Below, piece by piece: positions 1 to 8,010 of a DNA stretch of 55,861 bases (the stretch's first letter is position 1; every line of letters begins with the position of its first letter). This DNA is from an uncultured Saprospiraceae bacterium (GTDB lineage: Bacteria; Bacteroidota; Bacteroidia; Chitinophagales; Saprospiraceae). Location of the stretch: contig CALIEI010000018.1 of the NCBI GenBank assembly GCA_938022165.1, forward strand, positions 1-55,861, in the 5' to 3' direction. A program made the position numbers and the translations under genes. The notes beneath the pieces were generated by a model, which searched no databases, was not told where the DNA came from, and saw nothing but the letters and a program-made list of their open reading frames with translations.

Positions 1-141
1 GAAAGATACTTGTCGCCAAGACAATTGGCTGTAAAAAAGTACATCGCAAGTAATAGAAGTCAGAAATGGGCTTCACAAATCAATCAGGACATGAAAGCAA
101 CCTGGTTTGGTATCTTGGATAATGTAGCAGCAAACATGTAA
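1..141 (+). CDS. C-terminal fragment of an unknown protein
   Basis: An open frame runs from base 1 to a TAA at 139-141 and gives the last 46 residues of a protein whose start lies outside the window. The tail is hydrophilic and ends in DNVAANM; I see no motif and do not recognise the family. It is followed at about 40 bases by a hairpin terminator, which agrees with this being the true end of a gene. Confidence 0.6.
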   Translation, partial: ERYLSPRQLAVKKYIASNRSQKWASQINQDMKATWFGILDNVAANM

Positions 142-180
142 AACGAATGGAGTGAGGTCGCTAGCCTCACCTTGATATAA

Positions 181-221
181 ATGTAAAAGCCTCTGAGCCT
201 TGGTTCAGGGGCTTTTTACAT
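181..221 (+). terminator. Hairpin terminator after the first, partial gene
   Basis: The arms ATGTAAAAGCCTCTGA and TTCAGGGGCTTTTTACAT are nearly perfect inverted copies around a short loop, with a T run in the descending arm. It sits about 40 bases after the TAA of the upstream gene. The open frame of the next gene extends back into this hairpin, which argues that the early TTG at 200 is not its start. Confidence 0.75.
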
Positions 222-256
222 TTGGGTATTCTTTAACAGGGACTCAAATTTTAAAG

Positions 257-264
257 TATCTTTG
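257..264 (+). promoter_or_regulatory. Bacteroidota -7 promoter element TATCTTTG
   Basis: TATCTTTG matches the Bacteroidota sigma-ABfr -7 consensus TAnnTTTG and lies 17 bases before the TTG at 281. The -33 element is not clear. Because it lies inside the longer possible reading frame, it supports the later start for the RNA methyltransferase. Confidence 0.5.
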
Positions 265-280
265 CGCAAAACTATATCCA

Positions 281-1501
281 TTGCATACAAGAATACATCG
301 TCCGCTTTGCCAAGCTATCATTGACACTTTGACTCAAATCTTTGTAGAAGGACGCAAAGCCGATCGGGCTATTCAGACTGTCCTTAAGTCCAATAAAAAG
401 TATGGTTCTAAAGACAGGGCTTTTATCGCCCTGAACAGTTATGAGATCGTAAGGTGGTGGAGATTATTCCATCATTATAATGATACTGACTATCAAAAAA
501 ATCACGACCCAAAAACCTTGTGGAACTTGTTAGGTATCAACTTGATTCAGCAAGGATTTACTTTACCTGACTGGTCAGAATTTGCTGTAGTCAAGTCACT
601 TAGCAAATCGAAACTGCAAGCTAAGTCACCTACTATACGTGCCGTAAAGGAGTCCATTCCCGACTGGATGGATAAGCAAGCTTTCGATGCTGTAGGAGAT
701 CAATGGGATAAAGAGATCGCTGCTATGAATGTTCCAGCAAGTGTTTTTCTGCGCGTGAATGCTCTAGCTACAAATCACAAAGATCTGCAAACTTCTTTGC
801 ATAAGGAACAGATACAAACAGAGGTAGTGGATGGTGTACCTTCTGCGCTGCGTGTCACTTTGCGTAAAAATTTATTCGCTACTCAAGCTTTCAAAAAAGG
901 TTGGTTTGAAGTGCAAGATGCAGGCTCACAACAAATCGCTCCTTTCCTACAAGTAGAACCTGGGATGCGCGTCATAGATGCCTGCGCAGGGGCTGGTGGA
1001 AAGGCATTGCATCTCGCTACTCTCATGAATAATAAGGGTTCGCTCATCGCCATGGATATCCATGAATGGAAGCTCAAAGAACTCAAGCTACGAGCGCGTC
1101 GCAATGGCATACATAATATCGAAGGCCGTGCCATAGAAAGCTCTAAGACTATCAAGCGCCTTGCCGAAAAGGCAGATCGTTTGTTATTAGATGTTCCTTG
1201 TTCTGGTCTTGGTGTCCTACGTCGCAACCCTGATTCCAAATGGAAGATGAAGCCTGAATTTTTGCAAGAGGTCGTTGGCATCCAAAAAGACATTCTTTAC
1301 AAATATTCAAAAATGGTTAAGCCTGGTGGCAAAATGGTGTATGCGACTTGTAGTATTTTACCTGTAGAAAATGAAGAGCAAGTGGAAAATTTCTTAAAAG
1401 AAAACCCTTCTTTTACTTTGGAGGAACAGAAGCATATTTCTCCTGCGGAGTCGGGCTTTGATGGGTTTTATATGGCACGTATAATTAAGGCTCTGCCTTA
1501 A
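281..1501 (+). CDS. RsmB/NOP2/Sun-family RNA (cytosine-C5) methyltransferase
   Basis: SAM-dependent methyltransferase expected to make m5C in rRNA or tRNA. An N-terminal NusB-like region is followed by the SAM-binding loop DACAGAGGK near residue 233, then motif IV DVPCSGLGVLRRNPDSKWK and motif VI ATCSILPVENEEQ. The two family cysteines, catalytic and product-releasing, are at about 307 and 357 counted from this start. The frame is open back to a TTG at 200, but that lies in the upstream terminator and a promoter element is at 257-264, so I prefer the TTG at 281 (406 residues); homologues typically begin with a short LHPHL-like stretch, close to LHTRIHRP here. No ATG is available before residue 132. 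The exact RNA target cannot be read from the sequence. Confidence 0.9.
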   Translation: MHTRIHRPLCQAIIDTLTQIFVEGRKADRAIQTVLKSNKKYGSKDRAFIALNSYEIVRWWRLFHHYNDTDYQKNHDPKTLWNLLGINLIQQGFTLPDWSEFAVVKSLSKSKLQAKSPTIRAVKESIPDWMDKQAFDAVGDQWDKEIAAMNVPASVFLRVNALATNHKDLQTSLHKEQIQTEVVDGVPSALRVTLRKNLFATQAFKKGWFEVQDAGSQQIAPFLQVEPGMRVIDACAGAGGKALHLATLMNNKGSLIAMDIHEWKLKELKLRARRNGIHNIEGRAIESSKTIKRLAEKADRLLLDVPCSGLGVLRRNPDSKWKMKPEFLQEVVGIQKDILYKYSKMVKPGGKMVYATCSILPVENEEQVENFLKENPSFTLEEQKHISPAESGFDGFYMARIIKALP

Positions 1502-1609
1502 TTATAATTATGAATTATGAGTTATGAATTATGAACGACCACTCCTACTTGTTCAGCTTTTTGAATTTGAAACCTTTTGCTTCTTTAAAATATGAATTAC
1601 TTTAGGTAC

Positions 1610-2434
1610 ATGAAAATTCAATTTGAATCGAACAATATTGTTGTTTTCGAGAGTGCGCTTTTTCGGACTACTACAACTTTGATTATAGATGAGGATCATC
1701 TTATACTTGTTGATCCCAATTGGTTTCCGATAGAATTGCAATTTATCGAAGACTACATATCAAGATTTGGTGCTGGCTTGGATAAGTATTTATTCTTCAC
1801 GCATAGTGATTATGATCATATTATAAGCTACAATTTCTTTGAAGGTTACACTACTATCGCTTCTAGACACTTTGTAAATCAAAAAGCAAAACAGAGCATC
1901 CTAGACAAGATTGCAACGATAGATGATGATAATTATACTTTGAGAGATTATACCGTTGAGTTTCCTGTAATAGATTTAATCATTGAAGAAGATCAGCGTA
2001 AATTGCAAATTAATCAGAGAGAGTATCAAGTTGGGTACCTTTTAGGTCACAATGACGATAGTATATATCTTCTTGACCACAAGAATAAATTTCTGGTAGT
2101 GGGTGATTATTTGAGCAATATTGAGTTCCCTTATTTGTATCACAGTTTTGCAGAATATGTGGATTCCTTAGAGGCATTATCATCGCTAATTGATTCGGAT
2201 AAAGTAGCCATGCTTATTCCCGGGCATGGAGATTATACCCAAGATGTTGTAGAGATGAAAAAGCGAGTTGCGGATTCCCGGGATTACTTAAATCAAATAG
2301 AGCAACACGTCAAAGGGATCTCGACTTTTGATTTTGCCGCTTATGTTAAACGGTTTTCTTTTCCGAAGGTAATGCAGAAATTTCATGATGCGAATTTGGG
2401 CTTGGTGGAGAGGGAGATTTTGGGGAGCAGTTAG
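1610..2434 (+). CDS. MBL-fold metallo-hydrolase
   Basis: Predicted zinc-dependent hydrolase of the metallo-beta-lactamase fold, cytosolic, substrate unknown. The metal-binding signature THSDYDH lies at about residues 64-70, followed by GHNDD near 146, VVGDYLS near 165 and PGHGDY near 205, in the order expected for the fold. The usual HxHxDH is altered at the first positions, HSDYDH. The frame has an ATG at 1592 and another at 1610; the second gives MKIQFESNN directly before the first strand and is preferred. It appears to be a single gene. The C-terminal third is helical and has no recognised domain. Confidence 0.8.
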   Translation: MKIQFESNNIVVFESALFRTTTTLIIDEDHLILVDPNWFPIELQFIEDYISRFGAGLDKYLFFTHSDYDHIISYNFFEGYTTIASRHFVNQKAKQSILDKIATIDDDNYTLRDYTVEFPVIDLIIEEDQRKLQINQREYQVGYLLGHNDDSIYLLDHKNKFLVVGDYLSNIEFPYLYHSFAEYVDSLEALSSLIDSDKVAMLIPGHGDYTQDVVEMKKRVADSRDYLNQIEQHVKGISTFDFAAYVKRFSFPKVMQKFHDANLGLVEREILGSS

Positions 2435-2476
2435 ATGTTAGCTTTTAAATGATTAAACTCAAGAAATCGTATTGCT

Positions 2477-2607
2477 TTCATAGGTCTATTGTGCAAGTAA
2501 GAAAGACGCTTTCAATTAAAAAGCTATTAGCTTATTAGCCGTTAGCATTTAGACGGATTATCTTAGAACGCTATCTCGAATTCATAGGTCTATTGTGCAA
2601 GTAAGAA
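2477..2607. repeat. Two 27-nt direct repeats, 104 bases apart
   Basis: The 27 bases at 2477-2503 recur exactly at 2581-2607, beginning TTCATAGGTCTATTG. Similarity continues for about 12 more bases after each copy (AGACGCTTTCAA against CGGCGCTATCAA). They fill the gap between the convergent MBL hydrolase and QEGLA genes. No coding potential is seen in the spacer. Confidence 0.7.
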
Positions 2608-2653
2608 CGGCGCTATCAACTCTCCACTTTCAACTAAATCAATTTATAATTAT

Positions 2654-3904
2654 TCATCCATTATCCACACTAGCCATCAACATACTTTTGTAGTGCTCTT
2701 TGATCTTGGTAAGCTTTACGGTGTTTAGAAAAGAAGAGTATGCTAGATAGGTCAAGAGGAAGCGCGTGTCCTTCATCCACGGAGGTAGGAATTCTGGTTT
2801 TTTGATTAGGCCTTCTCTTTCAAACATACTCAAGACTGGGATATCTTCTAGGTCTAATTTGCCGACAAACAAGAGATCCATTAGATCGGCTCTACCCTCT
2901 GCCATCATAGTCCGTAAAAAATTGTGAACACGTACCAGTCCATCCAAATAGACAATATCTTTTGTAAATGGCGCACCACCAGAAATAAGGCCTCCTCTAA
3001 ATACTCGTCGGGTAGATTCAAAAGCTTGGTCCTCGGCATCCGTCTTACCTAAATAGAAATTATATACTTCAATGAAGTCGGCACCATCTAAAGACATCTG
3101 GATAGCATGAATACGATCTGAGAGTCTACGCAATCTATCTAGATCAATGGTACCAGAGATAAACTCTGCAAATACGGCAAGCCCCTCTTGTGTCTTGGTG
3201 GTACCTGGATGAGCGGCACCCAATATTTTTATTTTGTCTTGATTATTTCCATTGATAGAAGTAGCTACATGTACAAAGGCTTCATGATGGATCAACTGAT
3301 CTATGTCTTTATCAGAAAAACAGGCCTCTCCACGGATTCTTATTCGCCTTCTGCCTGCGATAGCGTTAGAGGCAATGTCATCATCAATGTATACCTCAGG
3401 GGCTTTATCTCCAAAAAAACTATCCACAGAGCCTTTAATCTGTCTAACTACTTCGCTAGCAAGGATGCATGCCTCTGGAGGTGCACCCAAGTCTAGGCCA
3501 TCTAAATGATTATACATCTCTTCAAAATGGTTTGCCAAGTCTAGAGAAGTACTTGTCCCATCCATTAAGGGTTTCTGCGGTGATCCATAGAGTTGATCAG
3601 AATGATAATAAAACTTCTTTGTACCCATTGACTCTAATAGTCCAGCTCCTTCATCTAGATCTCTAATAATTTCCTCAGCCCAAGCTCTAACCAGGTTGTT
3701 TTTGGGTATCAAATTTTTTGCTTTTTTTAATAAAGCATAAGTTTCTGAGACATCGACTTTCGGATATTCAACTTGGGGTAGCTTTTGCGCTTTATTGGCA
3801 AAGAACTCTTGCGATACCTTTGCATCCCAAGAAATATTTCTCAGTATCCTTATGGATTTCGATGCTTCGTAGAGTGTGTCGCTAAGCTGTATGATATCCT
3901 TCAT
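2654..3904 (-). CDS. DUF1704 / QEGLA-motif metallopeptidase-like protein
   Basis: The protein carries HHEAFVHVAT, an HExxH-like zinc site (HHExxxH), and KTQEGLAVFAEF about 35 residues later, the QEGLA motif that names the family ('flavohemoglobin expression-modulating QEGLA motif protein', DUF1704). The same family includes the eukaryotic tubulin carboxypeptidase MATCAP, so the bacterial members are probably zinc peptidases; the bacterial substrate is unknown. Length 416 residues is normal. The frame also has a TTG two codons upstream (3910), but ATG at 3904 is preferred. There is no signal peptide, so it should be cytosolic. It is convergent with the MBL gene and apparently monocistronic. 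Confidence 0.88.
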   Translation of the reverse strand: MKDIIQLSDTLYEASKSIRILRNISWDAKVSQEFFANKAQKLPQVEYPKVDVSETYALLKKAKNLIPKNNLVRAWAEEIIRDLDEGAGLLESMGTKKFYYHSDQLYGSPQKPLMDGTSTSLDLANHFEEMYNHLDGLDLGAPPEACILASEVVRQIKGSVDSFFGDKAPEVYIDDDIASNAIAGRRRIRIRGEACFSDKDIDQLIHHEAFVHVATSINGNNQDKIKILGAAHPGTTKTQEGLAVFAEFISGTIDLDRLRRLSDRIHAIQMSLDGADFIEVYNFYLGKTDAEDQAFESTRRVFRGGLISGGAPFTKDIVYLDGLVRVHNFLRTMMAEGRADLMDLLFVGKLDLEDIPVLSMFEREGLIKKPEFLPPWMKDTRFLLTYLAYSSFLNTVKLTKIKEHYKSMLMASVDNG

Positions 3905-4100
3905 CTCCAAAAATTCTTTGTAGGGTAAATATATCTCTTTATTTCAAGGACAGTATTTATTTGAAATCAAAAATTCATTAGAATATTACTTTATCTGCGA
4001 AATTTTTGATGGAGCAGTAGTAAAATCAGCTAAGCTATTAACCGATTTAGCATTTAATGACTGAACTATATTATATTTACAGTAAACCAATAAATAACAA

Positions 4101-5207
4101 TTGGCGTATTCTGATATTTCATTTTTCTATGGATTTTGGCAACTAGCAGTATGCTTATTTGCATTTCTAGGTCTTTTAGCGATATGGTACCACCTAGGTA
4201 GAAAGCAAAAGGACTATGGTCAAATTTGGTTAGCGCTATCTATTTTATGTTGGTCAGCTACTGGTGGAGTAGAACTTTATTTTACAACTAAAGATCTTTC
4301 AGAAGTAGCAAATTCAAATTTACTTGAAGTTTGGAAAAGTATCTTATCTCTACTAAACAGTCTTTTTATTTTAATTGCTTTATCATGGTTTAAGTATCTT
4401 CCAAAGATACTTGAGAAAGTAATCAAATCTAAAACTTGGATTGTAATCATCGGCTTACCATTTGTCTTTTCTCTATTACCTACATTAAGTAAATTATTCA
4501 CGAATAATCAGCATAGCATCATTAGTGAATTAGATGTCTACTACTCTACTTTGACACTTATCCTTTTAGGCATGGTGCTATGGGAGTCATTTTCGCAGCG
4601 GAGATTGAAATTATTGGCATACCTAAGTATACTATGTATTATGATTACTTTTCTTGCGCAGGTTTACAAATTGACTAATTCAGAGGTAAATCAATTATTA
4701 CTTTCTGCTATATTCAAAACTTGCTTAATCATGATTTTCTTTGCACTCGCTTTAAGTTGGGTAAAAGATATATCTGAAACTTTATCTGTCATTAAAAACC
4801 AATTATCTTTGAAAATAGGAAAGCGAAAACTAGACGATGGAAAGTGGGAACACATAGCTATGGTAGGTGGGATATTCAATATAAAGAATAAGGAAACTCA
4901 TATCTCCAAGTCCAACTTTGCACTTCTTGAAAAATTCATAACTCAACGGAAAAATGGTAGCGATGGATGGCTAGAAATCAAACCTAAAAACGATTCTAGA
5001 GATGGAAAAATTTATGACATTAATGACTACAATGAGGTCAAGCGATTAATGCATACCCTTTTAGATGGACTCTTTGGAAAAGGATTATGGTCAAAAGAGC
5101 AGCACGAAAAACCATTAAAAGAAGCATTATTTGAAATATCTAAAAATCGAGATCGTAAAATTCGATTGTCAGTAGCTAATGAGATGCTTGAAGTAGAAAC
5201 TACATAA
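4101..5207 (+). CDS. Unknown polytopic membrane protein with cytosolic C-terminal domain
   Basis: I do not recognise the family. About seven hydrophobic segments occupy residues 8-225 (for example FWQLAVCLFAFLGLLAIW and WIVIIGLPFVFSLLP), followed by a charged soluble region of about 140 residues containing short basic stretches. The layout resembles bacterial 7TM sensor proteins, but no kinase, GGDEF or DNA-binding signature is visible in the C-terminal part. The start is a TTG at 4101; no ATG lies nearby in frame. It stands alone between the QEGLA gene (divergent) and the AGCS symporter. Confidence 0.6.
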   Translation: MAYSDISFFYGFWQLAVCLFAFLGLLAIWYHLGRKQKDYGQIWLALSILCWSATGGVELYFTTKDLSEVANSNLLEVWKSILSLLNSLFILIALSWFKYLPKILEKVIKSKTWIVIIGLPFVFSLLPTLSKLFTNNQHSIISELDVYYSTLTLILLGMVLWESFSQRRLKLLAYLSILCIMITFLAQVYKLTNSEVNQLLLSAIFKTCLIMIFFALALSWVKDISETLSVIKNQLSLKIGKRKLDDGKWEHIAMVGGIFNIKNKETHISKSNFALLEKFITQRKNGSDGWLEIKPKNDSRDGKIYDINDYNEVKRLMHTLLDGLFGKGLWSKEQHEKPLKEALFEISKNRDRKIRLSVANEMLEVETT

Positions 5208-5335
5208 CTCCTTATTTTTCATCCGATTACGATTCTTGTCAGTAATCGACATTCCGACATTTTCAAGTCTTCTCCGAAAAAAGAGACCTTTACTTTCCAT
5301 TTAGTTCAAATTGCATCCATCAGAAATCACAAACT

Positions 5336-6928
5336 ATGGATACAATTTTACGAACTCTAGAAAGTGCCCTTCAACGCCTTATTGACGTAGTACGAAATTT
5401 TAAATTTCAGATCGGATTGGATGATAAGATCAATGAAGCATTTATGCCTATCGCTGAAGCTTTCGAGCATCTGATTTTTACAGAGATATCATTTGGCACT
5501 ATCTCCATCCCCATCATTTTGATTATTTTGATTCTTGGGGCATTGTTCTTTACGGTCTATTTCGGCTTTATAAACATTAGGAAGATTCCACTATCTATTC
5601 AAATAGTAAGAGGAAAGTACGACTATCTCGAATCTAAAGTACCAAGTATAGATATTTCAGATACCATCAAAGATGAATCCATTGTAGGTGAAGTGAATCA
5701 TTTTCAAGCTTTAGCCACTGCCGTTTCTGGGACGGTTGGACTTGGCAATATCGCCATGGTAGCGGTAGCCATTTCTATTGCAGGACCTGGAGCTACTTTT
5801 TGGATGATTATCGCTGGCCTACTTGGTATGAGCAGCAAGTTTGTCGAATGCACCTTAGGCGTAAAATATCGAGAAGAAAAAAACGGAGTGATTTATGGAG
5901 GACCGATGTACTATCTTTCAAAAGGGCTTTCAGAAAAAGGATTTCCCAAAATTGGAAAAGTGCTCGCAGGGCTTTTTGCCGTTCTTTGCGTAGGGGCTTC
6001 TTTTGGTGGAGGCAATGCTTTCCAATCCAATCAAGCCGCCGCGCAAATCATTAGCCGATTTAATTTAGAAGGGCCAGCAACCGGAACCATTATCGGGATT
6101 ATCATTGCTATTATTGCAGGAATAGTAATCATTGGTGGGATTAAAAGGATTGCCAAATTCACAGAAAAAGTTGTCCCGTTGATGGCGATACTATATGTAA
6201 CTGCTTGCTTGATTGTGTTAGGTATGAACTTTCACTACATAGATGATGCCTGTACTCTAATCATAAAAGAGGCCTTCACGCCACGTGCTACTATCACGGG
6301 AGGATTCATAGGTGCCATGATTCAAGGATTTAGGAGAGCTGCTTTTTCCAACGAGGCCGGTGCAGGCTCTGCGGCCATTGCGCACTCAGCCGTAAAAACT
6401 AAATTCCCAGTTAGTGAAGGTTTGGTTGCCTTACTCGAGCCGATGATCGACACCGTCATAATTTGTTCTTTAACAGCCTTGGTAATTATAATATTTAATA
6501 TCGACGGCGCATTTGTCTATGGTGATGTAGTAAACAACGAAATATCCATACTCAGTACTGGAGAAAGAATTGGAGGTGTAAACCTGACTTCTTTGGCTTT
6601 TGATGCTACACTACCCGGCTTCTCATATATGCTTGTTGTAGCAGTAGTCTTGTTTGCCATATCTACGCTCATTTCTTGGTCATACTATGGCTTACAAGCT
6701 TGGACATACCTTTTTGGAAAAGGAAATAATTCGGAAATGGTATATAAAATTATCTTTTTAACCTTTACAATTCTCGGTGCTGCGGCAACAATGGATGCTG
6801 TGATCAAATTTTCGGAAGCGATGATTCTGGCTTTGGTCTTTCCAAACATGATTGGTCTATTTATACTTTATCCAAAGGTCAAGGAAGAGTTAGATAAGTA
6901 TATGAAGCGGATTCGAGGGAATAACTAA
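5336..6928 (+). CDS. Alanine/glycine:cation symporter, AGCS family
   Basis: Inner-membrane sodium-coupled carrier for alanine or glycine. The family signature GTVGLGNIAMVAVAI is present near residue 130 with the following GPGATFWMI helix, then KFVECTLGVKYRE and, later, RRAAFSNEAGAGSAAIAHS, the conserved AGCS stretch. About ten to eleven membrane helices are visible and the length of 530 residues is at the long end of the family because of an N-terminal amphipathic extension of about 60 residues. It is not linked to amino-acid metabolism genes here. Specificity (alanine, glycine or glutamine) cannot be told from sequence alone. Confidence 0.92.
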   Translation: MDTILRTLESALQRLIDVVRNFKFQIGLDDKINEAFMPIAEAFEHLIFTEISFGTISIPIILIILILGALFFTVYFGFINIRKIPLSIQIVRGKYDYLESKVPSIDISDTIKDESIVGEVNHFQALATAVSGTVGLGNIAMVAVAISIAGPGATFWMIIAGLLGMSSKFVECTLGVKYREEKNGVIYGGPMYYLSKGLSEKGFPKIGKVLAGLFAVLCVGASFGGGNAFQSNQAAAQIISRFNLEGPATGTIIGIIIAIIAGIVIIGGIKRIAKFTEKVVPLMAILYVTACLIVLGMNFHYIDDACTLIIKEAFTPRATITGGFIGAMIQGFRRAAFSNEAGAGSAAIAHSAVKTKFPVSEGLVALLEPMIDTVIICSLTALVIIIFNIDGAFVYGDVVNNEISILSTGERIGGVNLTSLAFDATLPGFSYMLVVAVVLFAISTLISWSYYGLQAWTYLFGKGNNSEMVYKIIFLTFTILGAAATMDAVIKFSEAMILALVFPNMIGLFILYPKVKEELDKYMKRIRGNN

Positions 6929-6990
6929 TTTAGGATTCATTCACTTATAAAAATAAAATTATAGGCAGTACTTTTCAAATGGTATAGTAT

Positions 6991-7022
6991 TTGTCCAGTT
7001 TTTTAGTTAAAAAACTGGACAA
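6991..7022. promoter_or_regulatory. Perfect 15-bp inverted repeat, probable antitoxin operator
   Basis: TTGTCCAGTTTTTTA and TAAAAAACTGGACAA are exact inverted copies separated by GT. The palindrome ends 7 bases before a TATATTTG promoter element (7029-7036), so it covers the expected -33 region. AbiE-type antitoxins are known to repress their own promoters by binding inverted repeats, which fits the position. It has no following T tract in the + direction beyond TTTT and is therefore less likely to be a terminator. Confidence 0.65.
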
Positions 7023-7028
7023 GTTTTC

Positions 7029-7036
7029 TATATTTG
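7029..7036 (+). promoter_or_regulatory. -7 promoter element TATATTTG of the antitoxin gene
   Basis: TATATTTG fits TAnnTTTG and lies 15 bases before the GTG at 7052. A TTG at 7034 in the same frame lies inside this element and so cannot be the start if the promoter is real. Confidence 0.5.
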
Positions 7037-7051
7037 GTACAAAATAATAAT

Positions 7052-7777
7052 GTGAAAGTAGCTGAATATATTAGGCTTGTTATAGATAGACTACCAAAAG
7101 GTTATGTCTTCACCTATGAAGACTTTAATGTAGAGGTGAGTAAAAAAGAAGCCATCATAAAAGCGCTGAATCGCATGGCCAATTCAGGAAAAATAGCAAA
7201 ACTATCTAAAGGAAAATATTTCAAACCTGAGCGATCACCTTTTGGGGTACTTCAACCTAGTCAAGAACAAGTGGTTAAAGACTTACTTAATGTAGATGGA
7301 AAAATAGTGGGCTACCTTACAGGGTATAGTATATACAATAAGCTCGGCTTAACATCACAAGTAAGTAACATGATACAAATAGGTAAGAATCAAACTCGTC
7401 CGAAATTTAAAAGAGAACGATATACAATATCTTTTGTCAAGCAAAAAAACACAATCAATAAAAACAATATCCCTTTGTTGCAAATTTTAGATTCAATTAA
7501 GTACATCAAAAAAATACCAGACACTAGTATTTTGTCTTCCTGTATAAGATTCTTCGAAATATTGAAAAAGATGAAGATTGATGACAAAAAAGATATGATT
7601 CGTTTATCATTAAAGTACCCCCCATCTACAAGAGCTTTATTAGGGGCACTTTTGGATGAAGTCCAAAAAGAGTCAATCACTAACAGCCTCAAGAAAACTT
7701 TAAATCCAATCACCAAATATGAAATCCCTGATGCTAACAAGGTATTAAGCAAAGCTTCAAATTGGAATATTATATGA
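7052..7777 (+). CDS. AbiEi-like (DUF6088) type IV antitoxin/repressor
   Basis: The N-terminal 60 residues form a winged-helix module typical of AbiEi antitoxins: RLPKGYVFTYEDF, then KKEAIIKALNRMANSGKIAKLSKGKYFKP. The rest matches the DUF6088/AbiEi body in layout, including GYLTGYSIYNKLGLT. In AbiE systems this protein represses the operon and counteracts the AbiEii nucleotidyltransferase toxin. Start GTG 7052 (241 residues) is chosen because the earlier TTG lies within the promoter. Its TGA overlaps the ATG of the toxin gene by four bases (ATGA), the normal coupling for this pair, but the toxin itself is broken. Confidence 0.8.
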   Translation: MKVAEYIRLVIDRLPKGYVFTYEDFNVEVSKKEAIIKALNRMANSGKIAKLSKGKYFKPERSPFGVLQPSQEQVVKDLLNVDGKIVGYLTGYSIYNKLGLTSQVSNMIQIGKNQTRPKFKRERYTISFVKQKNTINKNNIPLLQILDSIKYIKKIPDTSILSSCIRFFEILKKMKIDDKKDMIRLSLKYPPSTRALLGALLDEVQKESITNSLKKTLNPITKYEIPDANKVLSKASNWNII

Positions 7778-8010
7778 AGCTACATCTTGACCAAAATTTA
7801 TTTAGACAAGCCGTCCAATTTACATCTGACAAGATGAACATACCCGTAATTTATGTAGAAAAAGATTACTGGGTAAGCTATGCACTTTTTACAATTTTTA
7901 ATGACAAAATTGGCAAGGAAACGATTTTTAAAGGAGGAACAGCATTGTCAAAATGCTTCAAAACCTCACTAAACTCACCTCTCTCTCCAAATCTTTGCCT
8001 TCTACCATAA
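7774..8010 (+). pseudogene. Truncated AbiEii nucleotidyltransferase toxin
   Basis: The first 64 residues are a clear AbiEii start: VEKDYWVSYALFTIF and FKGGTALSKCFK, the latter holding the glycine-rich GGTxLSK motif of the nucleotidyltransferase fold. In complete toxins, near 300 residues long, an aspartate motif of the type FSEDIDL follows at once and is required for catalysis. Here similarity stops at about 7960, where the sequence runs into the 3' end of the opposite-strand FAD oxidoreductase gene; the last 15 residues to the stop at 8010 are only that gene read backwards. The toxin must be inactive. The ATG overlaps the antitoxin stop by four bases. Confidence 0.85.

Noticed and set aside
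883-1293. 136-codon antisense frame in the methyltransferase gene
   Set aside because: Lies wholly inside a gene with unmistakable motifs on the other strand.
6991-7022. Palindrome as terminator of the AGCS gene
   Set aside because: It lies about 60 bases after the stop, but the downstream T run is short and the position on the promoter of the next gene favours an operator; not fully excluded.
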